In this document: positions 15,699 to 23,589 of the stretch, one piece after another
Layout: each line of letters begins with the position of its first letter
Position numbering within the stretch: position 1 is the first letter of the stretch
Assembly: GCA_029856295.1 (NCBI GenBank)
Contig: JAHQWS010000238.1
Location: 1-28,760 of the forward strand
Source of the DNA: Promethearchaeia archaeon
GTDB lineage: Archaea > Asgardarchaeota > Lokiarchaeia > Sigyniarchaeales > SOKP01
Direction of reading: 5' to 3'
DNA: 28,760 nucleotides
Translations under genes and position numbers: made by a program
Notes under the pieces: model-generated
Databases searched by the model: none
Told to the model about the DNA's origin: nothing
Seen by the model: only the letters and a program-made list of their open reading frames with translations

Positions 15699-17234
15699 AT
15701 ATCAAAAGTAAAAAACGCATATAAAGAAATTGAAAATGCGATTGGCTCCGATTTCATATCAGACAAAGATTTCATGAAAGCTGCCTATTCTCGAAACGTT
15801 GACCCTGCCTTTCCGGACCAATGGGCAGATATGATTGTCCGTCCTGAAACTACGGAAGAAGTATCAGAGATTGTAAAGGTTGCCAATAAATATAAAATCC
15901 ATATGGTACCACGAGGAGGAGGGGCGGATTTAGTCGGCGGAGCCGTGACCCAGGGAGGCATCCTCTTAGATCTTACAAGAATGGACAAGATTATAGAAGT
16001 AAACTATGATGATTATTACTGCATAGTTGATTGTGGAGTTACTTGGGGAAAAATCCTTTCTGAACTGCTTCCAAAAGGGTATACTACAGGTGTGACTGGT
16101 CCGGGATCCGGTTTCTCGGCAACTATAGGTGGAGGGCTTTCAAATAGCACCGCTGGTAGTGGCTCAACTAAGTATGGATTAGTGCCTGATATATGCCTTG
16201 GTGTTGAGGCAGTTCTCCCTAATCCACAGGGAACTATTATAAAAACTGGGGCAGCAGCAAATAAATATGCAGCTCCCTTCTGCCGATACGGGGTCGCGCC
16301 TGACTTCACGGGACTTTTCATGGGTGATGTAGGAACACTTGGTATTAAAACGAAAGCTTACCTTAGAATCTTTGCTGATCCACCACTTAAAAAATCATTG
16401 ATGTTTCTTTTTAAGAGAAATGATTGGCAAAAAGTATTTGAAGTGACGCATAGAATACGAAAAGAAGTTGGAGATGGACTAAAAGATTTAGCCTTCGCAC
16501 CTTTAATGATTGTACAGATGATGGCGTCTCGGGCACAGGAGAAACCTGCCAAAAGACTTAGAATTAAAGGTCCACTTGGTATTATCACTATGGAAGCAAC
16601 TGACCAGAGAATATTAGATGTATACCTCGAAAAAGCGAAAGAAATTTTTACGAAAGATGAAGTAGCTCGTCAAGTTACATATACTGACTTTGATCCAAGC
16701 ATAGAAGTACCAGAAAAGTGGGATTATAATCTGAAAGGTTCTTTCAATTATTTCCAACCTTTAATTTCAGTTGCCCCACCATTTATAGCATGCACTACTT
16801 GCCATAAAGTGCCAATTTCAGGAATGGCTGAGTTATCGAAAAAAGCCCAAGATTTTGATAGTAAATATAGCGGAGAATTCCCAGAAGGGTCCATGTCATT
16901 TTGGGCGGGTCTCGTTTATTTTTTACCGAACGGGAATTGTGTTTTTGTAGGTGGTTTCAATGCTAAAAACATTGAAAGCCAGCGTGAAATCGCGATGAAA
17001 TTATGGCACAAAAGAATACATCATCAAGTTAAATATGGAGGAGTACATTATTGGTTAGGGGAATCAATTTCCCAATCAATCGTGGAAGCAGATGCATACA
17101 CCCCTGAATTCATGCAATTTTTTAAGGATATAAAGAAAACAGTTGACCCGAATTTCCTATTAAGTCCGAACAAATTCCACTTACACTCTTACAATGATGA
17201 TTACACAAAATACTTAGTTAAAGATGAGAAATAA
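15699..17234 (+). CDS. FAD-linked oxidase 2 (PCMH/VAO-type flavoprotein), probable ATA start
   Basis: A 511-residue paralogue of FAD-linked oxidase 1, aligned from end to end. It has the same FAD domain (MVPRGGGADLVGGAV, ATIGGGLSNSTAGSGSTKYG) and the same C-terminus (GGVHYWLGESISQSIVEADA, DPNFLLSPNKFHL). The start is the notable part: residues S-K-V-K-N-A-Y-K-E-I match the paralogue's residues 2-11, yet the codon in the initiator place is ATA (15699), with GGTGA six bases before it. A start at the ATG at 15774 would lose 25 conserved residues. The CCG-type Fe-S gene follows after 75 bases, unlike the paralogue, whose neighbour is a ferredoxin-nitroreductase. Together they resemble GlcD/GlcF-like flavoprotein plus Fe-S pairs, so it probably sends electrons from a hydroxyacid or acyl substrate to the Fe-S subunit. 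Confidence 0.87.
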   Translation: MSKVKNAYKEIENAIGSDFISDKDFMKAAYSRNVDPAFPDQWADMIVRPETTEEVSEIVKVANKYKIHMVPRGGGADLVGGAVTQGGILLDLTRMDKIIEVNYDDYYCIVDCGVTWGKILSELLPKGYTTGVTGPGSGFSATIGGGLSNSTAGSGSTKYGLVPDICLGVEAVLPNPQGTIIKTGAAANKYAAPFCRYGVAPDFTGLFMGDVGTLGIKTKAYLRIFADPPLKKSLMFLFKRNDWQKVFEVTHRIRKEVGDGLKDLAFAPLMIVQMMASRAQEKPAKRLRIKGPLGIITMEATDQRILDVYLEKAKEIFTKDEVARQVTYTDFDPSIEVPEKWDYNLKGSFNYFQPLISVAPPFIACTTCHKVPISGMAELSKKAQDFDSKYSGEFPEGSMSFWAGLVYFLPNGNCVFVGGFNAKNIESQREIAMKLWHKRIHHQVKYGGVHYWLGESISQSIVEADAYTPEFMQFFKDIKKTVDPNFLLSPNKFHLHSYNDDYTKYLVKDEK

Positions 17235-17298
17235 TGTATATCTTTTTTAAAAATATAGTAATGAAGATCTTAAAATATAATATAAAAGAATAAAATTA

Positions 17299-17304
17299 GG
17301 TGGT
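17299..17304 (+). promoter_or_regulatory. Shine-Dalgarno upstream of the CCG Fe-S gene
   Basis: GGTGGT lies five bases before GTT-ACT-GAA at 17310. The in-frame TAA at 17304 excludes any earlier start; the next ATG (17364) has no Shine-Dalgarno. Confidence 0.45.
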
Positions 17305-17309
17305 AAAAA

Positions 17310-18536
17310 GTTACTGAATTTGAACCAAAAGAAAAATTTAAGCATTTCGATAAAATAGGCAATATGCTCCTGCAATGTATCGGCTGCGGAGATTGCAGAG
17401 AAGCCACAGATTATACAGAAGACCCTCCAAAGTGGGGGGTGTGTGTGGCAAGAGAGAATACTTCTGGTTTTGAGCCTTTCTTTGGAAGGGGAAAAATGCA
17501 AATTATACGTTCTCTCTGGCAGGGGAAGCTAGAGTTAAGCAAGGACATGGCGGAAGTTATTTATCAATGTCCAACGTGTAACGCTTGTGCGGAGGCTTGT
17601 GCGTATGATATGGATAATGTTATGATTTATGAAGCCTTAAGAGCTGAATTAGTAGACGCAGGGTATGGTTTAGAAGCACATGTACCAATGAATAAAGCGA
17701 TGGTGGAATTGTTAAATCCATATCAGCGAGATAACAAACAAAAGACAGCATGGATTGAAAAACTAGATTTCAAGATAAAAGATGCCAGTACTGAACAAGC
17801 AGAGTATCTTTATTTTGTAGGGTGCACTGCTGCTTTAACTCCAGAAATTCAAACTGTACCAATAAATACAGCAAAGATTTTCAGAAAATTAGGTGTAGAT
17901 TTTTCTGTATTCGGAGAAAAAGAAGTTTGTTGTGGAAGTGTAGGGAAAAGAACAGGGGATCTTACAGGTTTTAATACTGTTGCGATAAAAAATTATGAGT
18001 TATTTAAGAAGAGCGGTGTAAAAAAGATAATTACAAGTTGTGCTGGTTGCTATCGAACACTGAAAACTGACTATTCAGATTATCTGGAAGACTTAGGGAT
18101 AGAAGTACTTCATACAGTTGAGTTGGTACGAAATATTTTAAATGAGAGAAATATTCAATTAAAACACTTAGGGCTCACAGCAACCTACCATGATCCTTGC
18201 CATACGGGAAGAAATTCAGGAATGAAAGAAGGGGTTAATCCTCTTTATGAAGAACCAAGAGAACTTCTAAGTAAAACGGCAGATATAATCGAAATGAAAA
18301 CGATAAAACAAAATGCAAAATGCTGCGGTGCTGGAGGAGGTCTAAAAAAAGGTTTTCCTGATTTAGCTTTGGAAATATCTAAGTCTAGGATTTTAGAAGC
18401 CGAGGAAACAGGAGCAGAAATTTTAGTAAGTATTTGTCCATTCTGTTATCGGAACTTATTTGATGCAATCAAAGCGTCAAATTCCAGTCTTAAAATGGTT
18501 GATTTAACGGAATTATTGGATCAAGCATTACCCTAA
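17310..18536 (+). CDS. HdrD/GlcF-like Fe-S oxidoreductase with two CCG domains
   Basis: Counting from the ATG at 17364, Cys5, 8, 11 and 27 (CIGCGDC, then WGVC) form a first cluster site with a long gap to the fourth Cys, and Cys69, 72, 75, 79 (CPTCNACAEAC) a second. Two CCG modules follow: CCGSVG with CAGCYR, and CCGAGGG with CPFCYR. This is the layout of HdrD/GlpC/GlcF proteins, where CCG domains hold noncubane [4Fe-4S] clusters in heterodisulfide reductase. It should take electrons from FAD-linked oxidase 2, encoded just upstream. The start is uncertain: the frame stays open with coding-like codons back to a TAA at 17304, and a GGTGGT sits five bases before GTT at 17310, but GTT is not a recognised start. 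The ATG at 17364 lies only four codons before the first cluster Cys and has no Shine-Dalgarno. Confidence 0.85.
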   Translation, partial: VTEFEPKEKFKHFDKIGNMLLQCIGCGDCREATDYTEDPPKWGVCVARENTSGFEPFFGRGKMQIIRSLWQGKLELSKDMAEVIYQCPTCNACAEACAYDMDNVMIYEALRAELVDAGYGLEAHVPMNKAMVELLNPYQRDNKQKTAWIEKLDFKIKDASTEQAEYLYFVGCTAALTPEIQTVPINTAKIFRKLGVDFSVFGEKEVCCGSVGKRTGDLTGFNTVAIKNYELFKKSGVKKIITSCAGCYRTLKTDYSDYLEDLGIEVLHTVELVRNILNERNIQLKHLGLTATYHDPCHTGRNSGMKEGVNPLYEEPRELLSKTADIIEMKTIKQNAKCCGAGGGLKKGFPDLALEISKSRILEAEETGAEILVSICPFCYRNLFDAIKASNSSLKMVDLTELLDQALP

Positions 18537-18541
18537 TAAAC

Positions 18542-18549
18542 TTTTTTTT
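18542..18549 (+). terminator. T-run after the CCG Fe-S gene
   Basis: Eight T residues begin five bases past the stop codon, with a second T-run at 18554-18559. A TATA-like element follows at once. Confidence 0.4.
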
Positions 18550-18556
18550 CTATTTT

Positions 18557-18568
18557 TTATATATAATA
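18557..18568 (+). promoter_or_regulatory. TATA box of the OYE/FadH-like gene
   Basis: TTTATATATAAT lies 31 bases before the ATG at 18599, giving a leader of about ten bases. The GTGA at 18586-18589 would be at or just past the transcript start. Confidence 0.4.
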
Positions 18569-18598
18569 TTTAAAACAAAATAAAAGTGAAGTTTAAAA

Positions 18599-20584
18599 AT
18601 GCCAAAATTAAGTGATCCTATAACTATTAGAGGGATGGAAGTAAAAAACAGGATAGGTTTTCCCCCCATGCTTTCAATGTCCTCAGATGCTAATGGATGT
18701 CCTACTAAAAAGAGTTATAACGTTTATGAAACAAAGGCTCGTGGAGGTGCAGGATTAATTACATATGAAGCAGTTTCTGTGGAACCCGTAATTTTCAGTG
18801 CGCAAAATGTCACGGCGAATATAGGAAAAGATGATAATATTCCGGCATATAAAAAAGTTACTGATGCAGTGCATAAGTATGGGGCGAAAATTGGGATGCA
18901 ATTAGCTGACGGTGGTTTGATAGGTTTTGTTCTTGCTTCAATCTTTGGTTTTAAAGTAGAAGCGAGAGGTCCATCATCCGTGGATTTATTACATCTAACT
19001 TCGGCTTATGAAACTATGGTTTCATCATGGCCAGATACTTTAAAACAAACTGGGGCCATATGTAAAGAAATGTCTATGGAAGATATCATTAGAGTAGAAG
19101 ATTTATTTGCAGCAGGAGCAAAAAGAGCAATTCAAGCGGGATTTGATTTCATCGAGATCCATTCAGCCCATGCTACACTACATTCTGCCTTTTTGGCGCC
19201 TTATTCTAATGTAAGAACCGATAAATATGGAGGTTCTACAGAAAATAAGTGTACTTTTTTATTAGAAACAATGGAAAAAATTAGAAACAGTATTGGTGAT
19301 AAACCGCCACTTTTCGTCCGATTATCTGTAGATGAGTTACTACCCGATGGACTTAAAATGGAAGAGTCAAAAAAAATAGTGAAAATAATCGAAAATGCGG
19401 GAGTAGATTGTATTGATGTGAGTCAAGGCAACATGATTCGAAATCCTAAAGGTATTCAAATTCCAAGTTATTTTGAACACGGTGGCTTTATTCATTTAGC
19501 AGAAGAAATAAAAAAGGTCACGAATGTTCCGGTTATTGGAGTGGGAAGAATTGTCGATCCAAAAATGGCCGACGAATTTATCCAACAAGGAAAGGCAGAC
19601 ATCATTTATATGGGCCGTCAGCTGATTTGCGATGCGGAAACGCCTAATAAATACTTTAATGGGCAACTGGATGACATAAAATACTGTATGGGATGTTTAC
19701 AAAAATGTGCAAGTACGTGCGTCTATGATGCGTATAGCGGTCAAAATTATACCGATCTCACCCCTTCAGCTGATTTAAAAAAAATTGTGGTGTTGGGAGC
19801 CGGGATTGCAGGAATGGAAGCCGCTAGAGTCGCAAAACTGCGTGGTCATGATGTAGAAATATATGAGAAATCAGATAAGATTGGAGGATTAATCCCCCTA
19901 TTGGCGATGGAATATAAAAAAGAAGAATTCATGAACATTGTGAATTATTTAGAGACTCAATTAAAGAAATTAGATGTGCCAATACACCTCAATAAAGAGT
20001 TAACAAGACAAGAAATTTCCGATTTGAAACCAGATATATTAGTCTTAGCGACTGGCACAGAAGCAACTGTTCCGAAGAATTTGGAGGGCAAACCAAATGT
20101 TTTAACTCAAGATGAAGCAATTTTGAAAAGCAAGCCTATTGGTAAAAATGTCGTAATTTGGGGCTTGGGTGCATATTGGAGAGGCGGACCCGAAACTGCA
20201 ATAACATTAGCAGAACAAGGATATAATATTAAAGCATTAATGGGGTCAAACACTACCGTGGCGACTGAAATGTTAATGGCAACAGGAAGGCGATTATGGA
20301 TACTTGAATATTTAAGAGATAATAAAATCCCAGTATATACTAAAGCGAAACTATTGGATGTCACTGAGAAGGGAATTAAGTTCCTTGATGAAAATAAAAA
20401 TGAACAATTTATTGAAGCTGATACTTTTGTATATTGTGGTTCCCGAATTACAAAAGCTAAAAAGTTAAAAAAACAATTTGAAGCAGTTGCGCCAAAAATT
20501 CAACTTATAGGAGATTGTAAAAGACCTCGAGATATTGCAGAAGCCATGAACGATGCCCAGACTTTTGCGAGAAAATTAAAATAA
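18599..20584 (+). CDS. Old Yellow Enzyme/2,4-dienoyl-CoA reductase-like flavoprotein
   Basis: A 661-residue protein with the FadH layout. Residues 1-350 are an FMN TIM barrel with the His pair H188-x-x-H191 in IEIHSAHATLHSAFLAPYSN, followed by RTDKYGGSTENK. Residues 363-374 hold the Fe-S site, and from about 396 there is an FAD/NAD(P)H domain (VVLGAGIAGMEAARVAKLRG, then YEKSDKIGGL). Such enzymes reduce enoyl- or dienoyl-CoA or other enones with NAD(P)H. Two oddities: the Cys spacing is C363-x2-C366-x3-C370-x3-C374 rather than the usual C-x2-C-x3-C-x11-C, and the active-site Tyr that FadH has after the second His is Thr193. Related family members act on trimethylamine, benzoyl-type or steroid-like substrates, so the substrate is not certain. 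Confidence 0.84.
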   Translation: MPKLSDPITIRGMEVKNRIGFPPMLSMSSDANGCPTKKSYNVYETKARGGAGLITYEAVSVEPVIFSAQNVTANIGKDDNIPAYKKVTDAVHKYGAKIGMQLADGGLIGFVLASIFGFKVEARGPSSVDLLHLTSAYETMVSSWPDTLKQTGAICKEMSMEDIIRVEDLFAAGAKRAIQAGFDFIEIHSAHATLHSAFLAPYSNVRTDKYGGSTENKCTFLLETMEKIRNSIGDKPPLFVRLSVDELLPDGLKMEESKKIVKIIENAGVDCIDVSQGNMIRNPKGIQIPSYFEHGGFIHLAEEIKKVTNVPVIGVGRIVDPKMADEFIQQGKADIIYMGRQLICDAETPNKYFNGQLDDIKYCMGCLQKCASTCVYDAYSGQNYTDLTPSADLKKIVVLGAGIAGMEAARVAKLRGHDVEIYEKSDKIGGLIPLLAMEYKKEEFMNIVNYLETQLKKLDVPIHLNKELTRQEISDLKPDILVLATGTEATVPKNLEGKPNVLTQDEAILKSKPIGKNVVIWGLGAYWRGGPETAITLAEQGYNIKALMGSNTTVATEMLMATGRRLWILEYLRDNKIPVYTKAKLLDVTEKGIKFLDENKNEQFIEADTFVYCGSRITKAKKLKKQFEAVAPKIQLIGDCKRPRDIAEAMNDAQTFARKLK

Positions 20585-20585
20585 A

Positions 20586-20594
20586 TTTTTTTTT
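20586..20594 (+). terminator. T-run after the OYE/FadH-like gene
   Basis: Nine T residues two bases past the stop codon. Further on, CCCC (20613-20616) and GGGG (20624-20627) could pair as a short hairpin, an unusually GC-rich spot in this intergenic DNA. Confidence 0.45.
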
Positions 20595-20697
20595 ATAGAT
20601 TTTAGATAAACACCCCAGATAGCGGGGAAACATTTTAATTAAAAAAAATTAAAAGATTTTTATTGAGTTAAAAAAAATGAAAGATAAGTGAACCCAA

Positions 20698-22371
20698 ATG
20701 TCAACAACTAAAAAATTTAGAATTTCGAGAAGGACCTTATTAAGGGATATTATTAAACATAAGGCAGATACAGTCCCAGATAAAGTGTACATGACGTACA
20801 TTAGGGACTTTGATAAAGGAATTGAAGAGAAATATACCTATAAAGACATGCATTTATTATCTAATCGCTTAGGAAACGGCCTGCTTAAATTGGGATTAAA
20901 AAAAGGTGAGGGTGTAGCCCTGATGGAGATAAACTCTCCTGAATTCTTATTAACGGTTTTTGCGACTTTCAAAGCGGGCATGTATTCTGCTATGGTAAAC
21001 ATAGCCCTAAAAGGCGATGGTTTGCAGTATATTATTGATCACTCTGACGCTTCGGCGGTTATTGTTCATTGGTCTTTTTTAGATGCTGTTTTAGAAGTTA
21101 AAGATCGATTGCCCAAAGTTAGAAATATTATTGTTGATACGAATGAAGCTCCGGGTGATTTTAAATTGCCGGAAGGAATTGAATCTCTCCAAGAAGTAAT
21201 GCGAGCTCCAGATGATGAAATCGAAATGGAAATTAGTACTAAAGATATGGTGATGCTCATGTATACGGCCGGTACAACAGGTCTTCCTAAGGCAGTAATG
21301 TTTTGGCAAGGAAAGTTGATTGGTGGTCTGAACATCCAAACGCTCATGAGCTTGATTGGTATGATGGCTGGATCGGATGATATTCTATTTACATGTCTGC
21401 CCTTATTCCATTCAAATGCATTATTTTTAACAAGTTTACCAGCGTTTTTTTCGGAACGACCCTTAATTTTAGCTAAAAGATTTAGCGCCAGCCGACACTG
21501 GAAAATATGCCGTAAATATGGAGTAACTGCCCATAACGCATTAGGAGCTATGATTCCTATTTTAATGAAACAGCCAGAAAGCCCAAATGATAAGGATCAT
21601 AGTGTAAGGCAGATAAATTCCGCAGCATGCCCAAAAGAACTGTGGGTAGCATTTCAAGAGAGATTTGACGTAAAACTATCGGAAGGTTATGGGGCTACTG
21701 ATGGGGGAGGATTCATGCTTACAACTCGTGGGGAGGAAGATATTCCACCAGGCACTATGGGACAACCTATACCTGGAGTAATAGCTGAAATCATGGACGA
21801 TGATGGAACTATTTACACCGAACCTGAAAAAGTTGGAGAATTGGTATTCTTAGTTAGGGATACAGAAATTAAACAAAGGACTGTTAAATATTATAAAGAT
21901 GAAGAAGCTTCTAAGAGTTTAATATTAGAGGGTAAAGACGGGCAAAAGTGGTTCCATTCAGGAGATTTGTCATATAAGGATAAAGATGGTTGGTTTTTCT
22001 TCGTGGATAGGAAAAAGGAATCCATCAGAAGACGTGGCGAAAATATCGCCCCCTATAGTATTGAAAGAGTAATTAATTTACATGATAAAGTTTTAGAATC
22101 AGCAGCATACGGTGTTAAATCAGTATTGGGTGAAGATGAGGTAATGGTTGCTGTTGTCTTACAACCGGGTAAAACTATGACCCCAGAAGAGCTTTTAGAT
22201 TTTTGTCAAGGTAAAATGGCATACTTCATGATACCACGATATGTTGATTTTGTAGAAAAACTACCTAAAAGTGAAGTTCATAGAGTAATGAAGCGTTTTC
22301 TTAAAGAACGCGGTATAACTGAAACTGCGTATGATAGAGAAAAAGCAGGATATGTTGTAAAAAGAGATTGA
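20698..22371 (+). CDS. AMP-forming acyl-CoA ligase 2 (CaiC-like)
   Basis: A 557-residue paralogue of ligase 1, collinear along its whole length. The P-loop MYTAGTTGLPKAV starts near residue 188, A5 is EGYGATDGGG, and the hinge region reads HSGDLSYKDKDGWFFFVDRK with the normal GD, where ligase 1 has ED. Arg529 stands at the catalytic Lys position (PKSEVHRVMKR), as in ligase 1. It should form an acyl-CoA with release of AMP. AGTGA lies six bases before the ATG. It is the last plus-strand gene before the converging minus-strand VOC gene, and 113 bases separate it from the OYE/FadH-like gene. Confidence 0.88.
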   Translation: MSTTKKFRISRRTLLRDIIKHKADTVPDKVYMTYIRDFDKGIEEKYTYKDMHLLSNRLGNGLLKLGLKKGEGVALMEINSPEFLLTVFATFKAGMYSAMVNIALKGDGLQYIIDHSDASAVIVHWSFLDAVLEVKDRLPKVRNIIVDTNEAPGDFKLPEGIESLQEVMRAPDDEIEMEISTKDMVMLMYTAGTTGLPKAVMFWQGKLIGGLNIQTLMSLIGMMAGSDDILFTCLPLFHSNALFLTSLPAFFSERPLILAKRFSASRHWKICRKYGVTAHNALGAMIPILMKQPESPNDKDHSVRQINSAACPKELWVAFQERFDVKLSEGYGATDGGGFMLTTRGEEDIPPGTMGQPIPGVIAEIMDDDGTIYTEPEKVGELVFLVRDTEIKQRTVKYYKDEEASKSLILEGKDGQKWFHSGDLSYKDKDGWFFFVDRKKESIRRRGENIAPYSIERVINLHDKVLESAAYGVKSVLGEDEVMVAVVLQPGKTMTPEELLDFCQGKMAYFMIPRYVDFVEKLPKSEVHRVMKRFLKERGITETAYDREKAGYVVKRD

Positions 22372-22380
22372 ACTCACTTC

Positions 22381-22389
22381 TTTTTTTTT
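22381..22389 (+). terminator. T-run terminator between converging genes
   Basis: Nine T residues ten bases past the ligase 2 stop, in the short gap between it and the converging VOC gene. Confidence 0.5.
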
Positions 22390-22474
22390 AATTTTAAATA
22401 ATCAAAACCTTGTTTTTAAAAACTTTCAAGAGGTCTAATTAATCATGACATTACCATTAGAGAAGATTTAGATT

Positions 22475-23488
22475 TTATTTTTTATAGTCTGTTAAATCGA
22501 CAAATAATAAGTCTTTAACAGAATCGAGATCCTCTGCTGGCATTTCTCCAAGCTCGAGATGGAAACCAAGTTTTTCGAGAGTATTCATCATATGGATTGG
22601 TTGTTGATCGGGCTTGACATTCTCGATAACCTTATCCCAACGCAGTGGAAACGTGAAAACAGGAGATATTCCCTCTTTCTTAAACTTTTCAGCCGTTTCC
22701 GGAATATCATCCAAAACAAATGTGATATTGTGTACATATGATCCATTTTTGTCCAAAAGCTCAGACCAACTTGGAACGCCTTTCTTAACTAAAGGTTGGC
22801 AGTATTGCAATACTACATTACTCAGATTTACATGAATAATATACATGAAAGGAGTATCTAAGAAGTCGGCAAATTCGATTTCCACTTTCTCTGAACCAAA
22901 GAGCTTATGTAGCAGCTCATATGTCTTCTCTGCATCGGGGGTAACCAATTCAATGTGGAGCATAGGGGAAACATTACCAATTAATTCATCGGAACCTGTA
23001 ACATATCGAGTCTCAGGCACTTTTAACTCTTCGGTAAATGGAATTTCCGCTAATTCCAGATGAAATCCAAGTTTCTCCATAGAATCCATCATGTATACTG
23101 TATTCGCATTCGGATTTAAGAATTTAGAAGGAATAACTTTTTCCCATTCTAAATCAAAAGAAAAAAGAGGAACAATTCCACCTTCTTTCTCCAGTACTTT
23201 TACTGTTTCTTTAATATTTTCTACAGTAAAAGTCAAATTATGGACTCCTGGACCCTTCATTTCAAGTTGGTTATACCACGAAGTTCCTTCTTGTACAGGT
23301 TCAATAAATTGTAAAACCACATCTCCAAGTCCAACATGAATCACTTTCACAATTTCACCATCTAAAAATTTTGCGAAAGGTTCTTGGACTTTTTTGGCAC
23401 CAAATATATTATGAAGAAGTTGATAAGCTTCTTCTGCGTTAGGAACTGTGATTTCAATATGAACTAAAGGTGAGAGTTTTATTGTCAT
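22475..23488 (-). CDS. Tandem double VOC-domain protein (glyoxalase/methylmalonyl-CoA epimerase-like)
   Basis: A 337-residue protein made of two similar halves, about 5-150 and 173-317. Each has the four metal ligands seen in methylmalonyl-CoA epimerase-like VOC proteins: His10, Gln60, His83 and Glu145 in the first half, and His178, Gln228, His253 and Glu312 in the second. The repeated motifs are LVHIEI/MLHIEL, VVLQ, GVHNLTF/YVHNITF and LGFHLEL. Each half is longer than a standard VOC unit because of an insert with a W-x-K-V-I segment. Likely chemistry is proton abstraction on an acyl-CoA (epimerase), glyoxalase-like isomerisation, or extradiol-type ring cleavage; the His/Gln/His/Glu set favours the first two. 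GGAG lies six bases before the ATG. A perfect inverted repeat sits just upstream (23499-23519). Confidence 0.83.
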   Translation of the reverse strand: MTIKLSPLVHIEITVPNAEEAYQLLHNIFGAKKVQEPFAKFLDGEIVKVIHVGLGDVVLQFIEPVQEGTSWYNQLEMKGPGVHNLTFTVENIKETVKVLEKEGGIVPLFSFDLEWEKVIPSKFLNPNANTVYMMDSMEKLGFHLELAEIPFTEELKVPETRYVTGSDELIGNVSPMLHIELVTPDAEKTYELLHKLFGSEKVEIEFADFLDTPFMYIIHVNLSNVVLQYCQPLVKKGVPSWSELLDKNGSYVHNITFVLDDIPETAEKFKKEGISPVFTFPLRWDKVIENVKPDQQPIHMMNTLEKLGFHLELGEMPAEDLDSVKDLLFVDLTDYKK

Positions 23489-23498
23489 TTAAATCTCC

Positions 23499-23519
23499 AT
23501 CTTCTAAATGTTAGAAGAT
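23499..23519 (-). promoter_or_regulatory. Perfect 21-bp inverted repeat, probable operator of the VOC gene
   Basis: ATCTTCTAA (23499-23507) and TTAGAAGAT (23511-23519) are exact reverse complements separated by ATG. On the minus strand the repeat lies between a weak TATA-like stretch (about 23518-23526) and the VOC Shine-Dalgarno (23495-23498), which is where archaeal repressors bind. It could also fold in RNA as a nine-pair stem with a three-base loop. Confidence 0.5.
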
Positions 23520-23589
23520 ATAATTATTAATATTACCATGTAATTTATTCCCTTAAAAATTCTACGATTATTTAAGATATTCATGTTTT

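Noticed and set aside
20613..20627. CCCC...GGGG possible hairpin between the OYE/FadH-like gene and ligase 2
   Set aside because: Only four pairs around a seven-base loop; too weak to call a riboswitch or ncRNA, though it is a GC-rich spot in AT-rich DNA.
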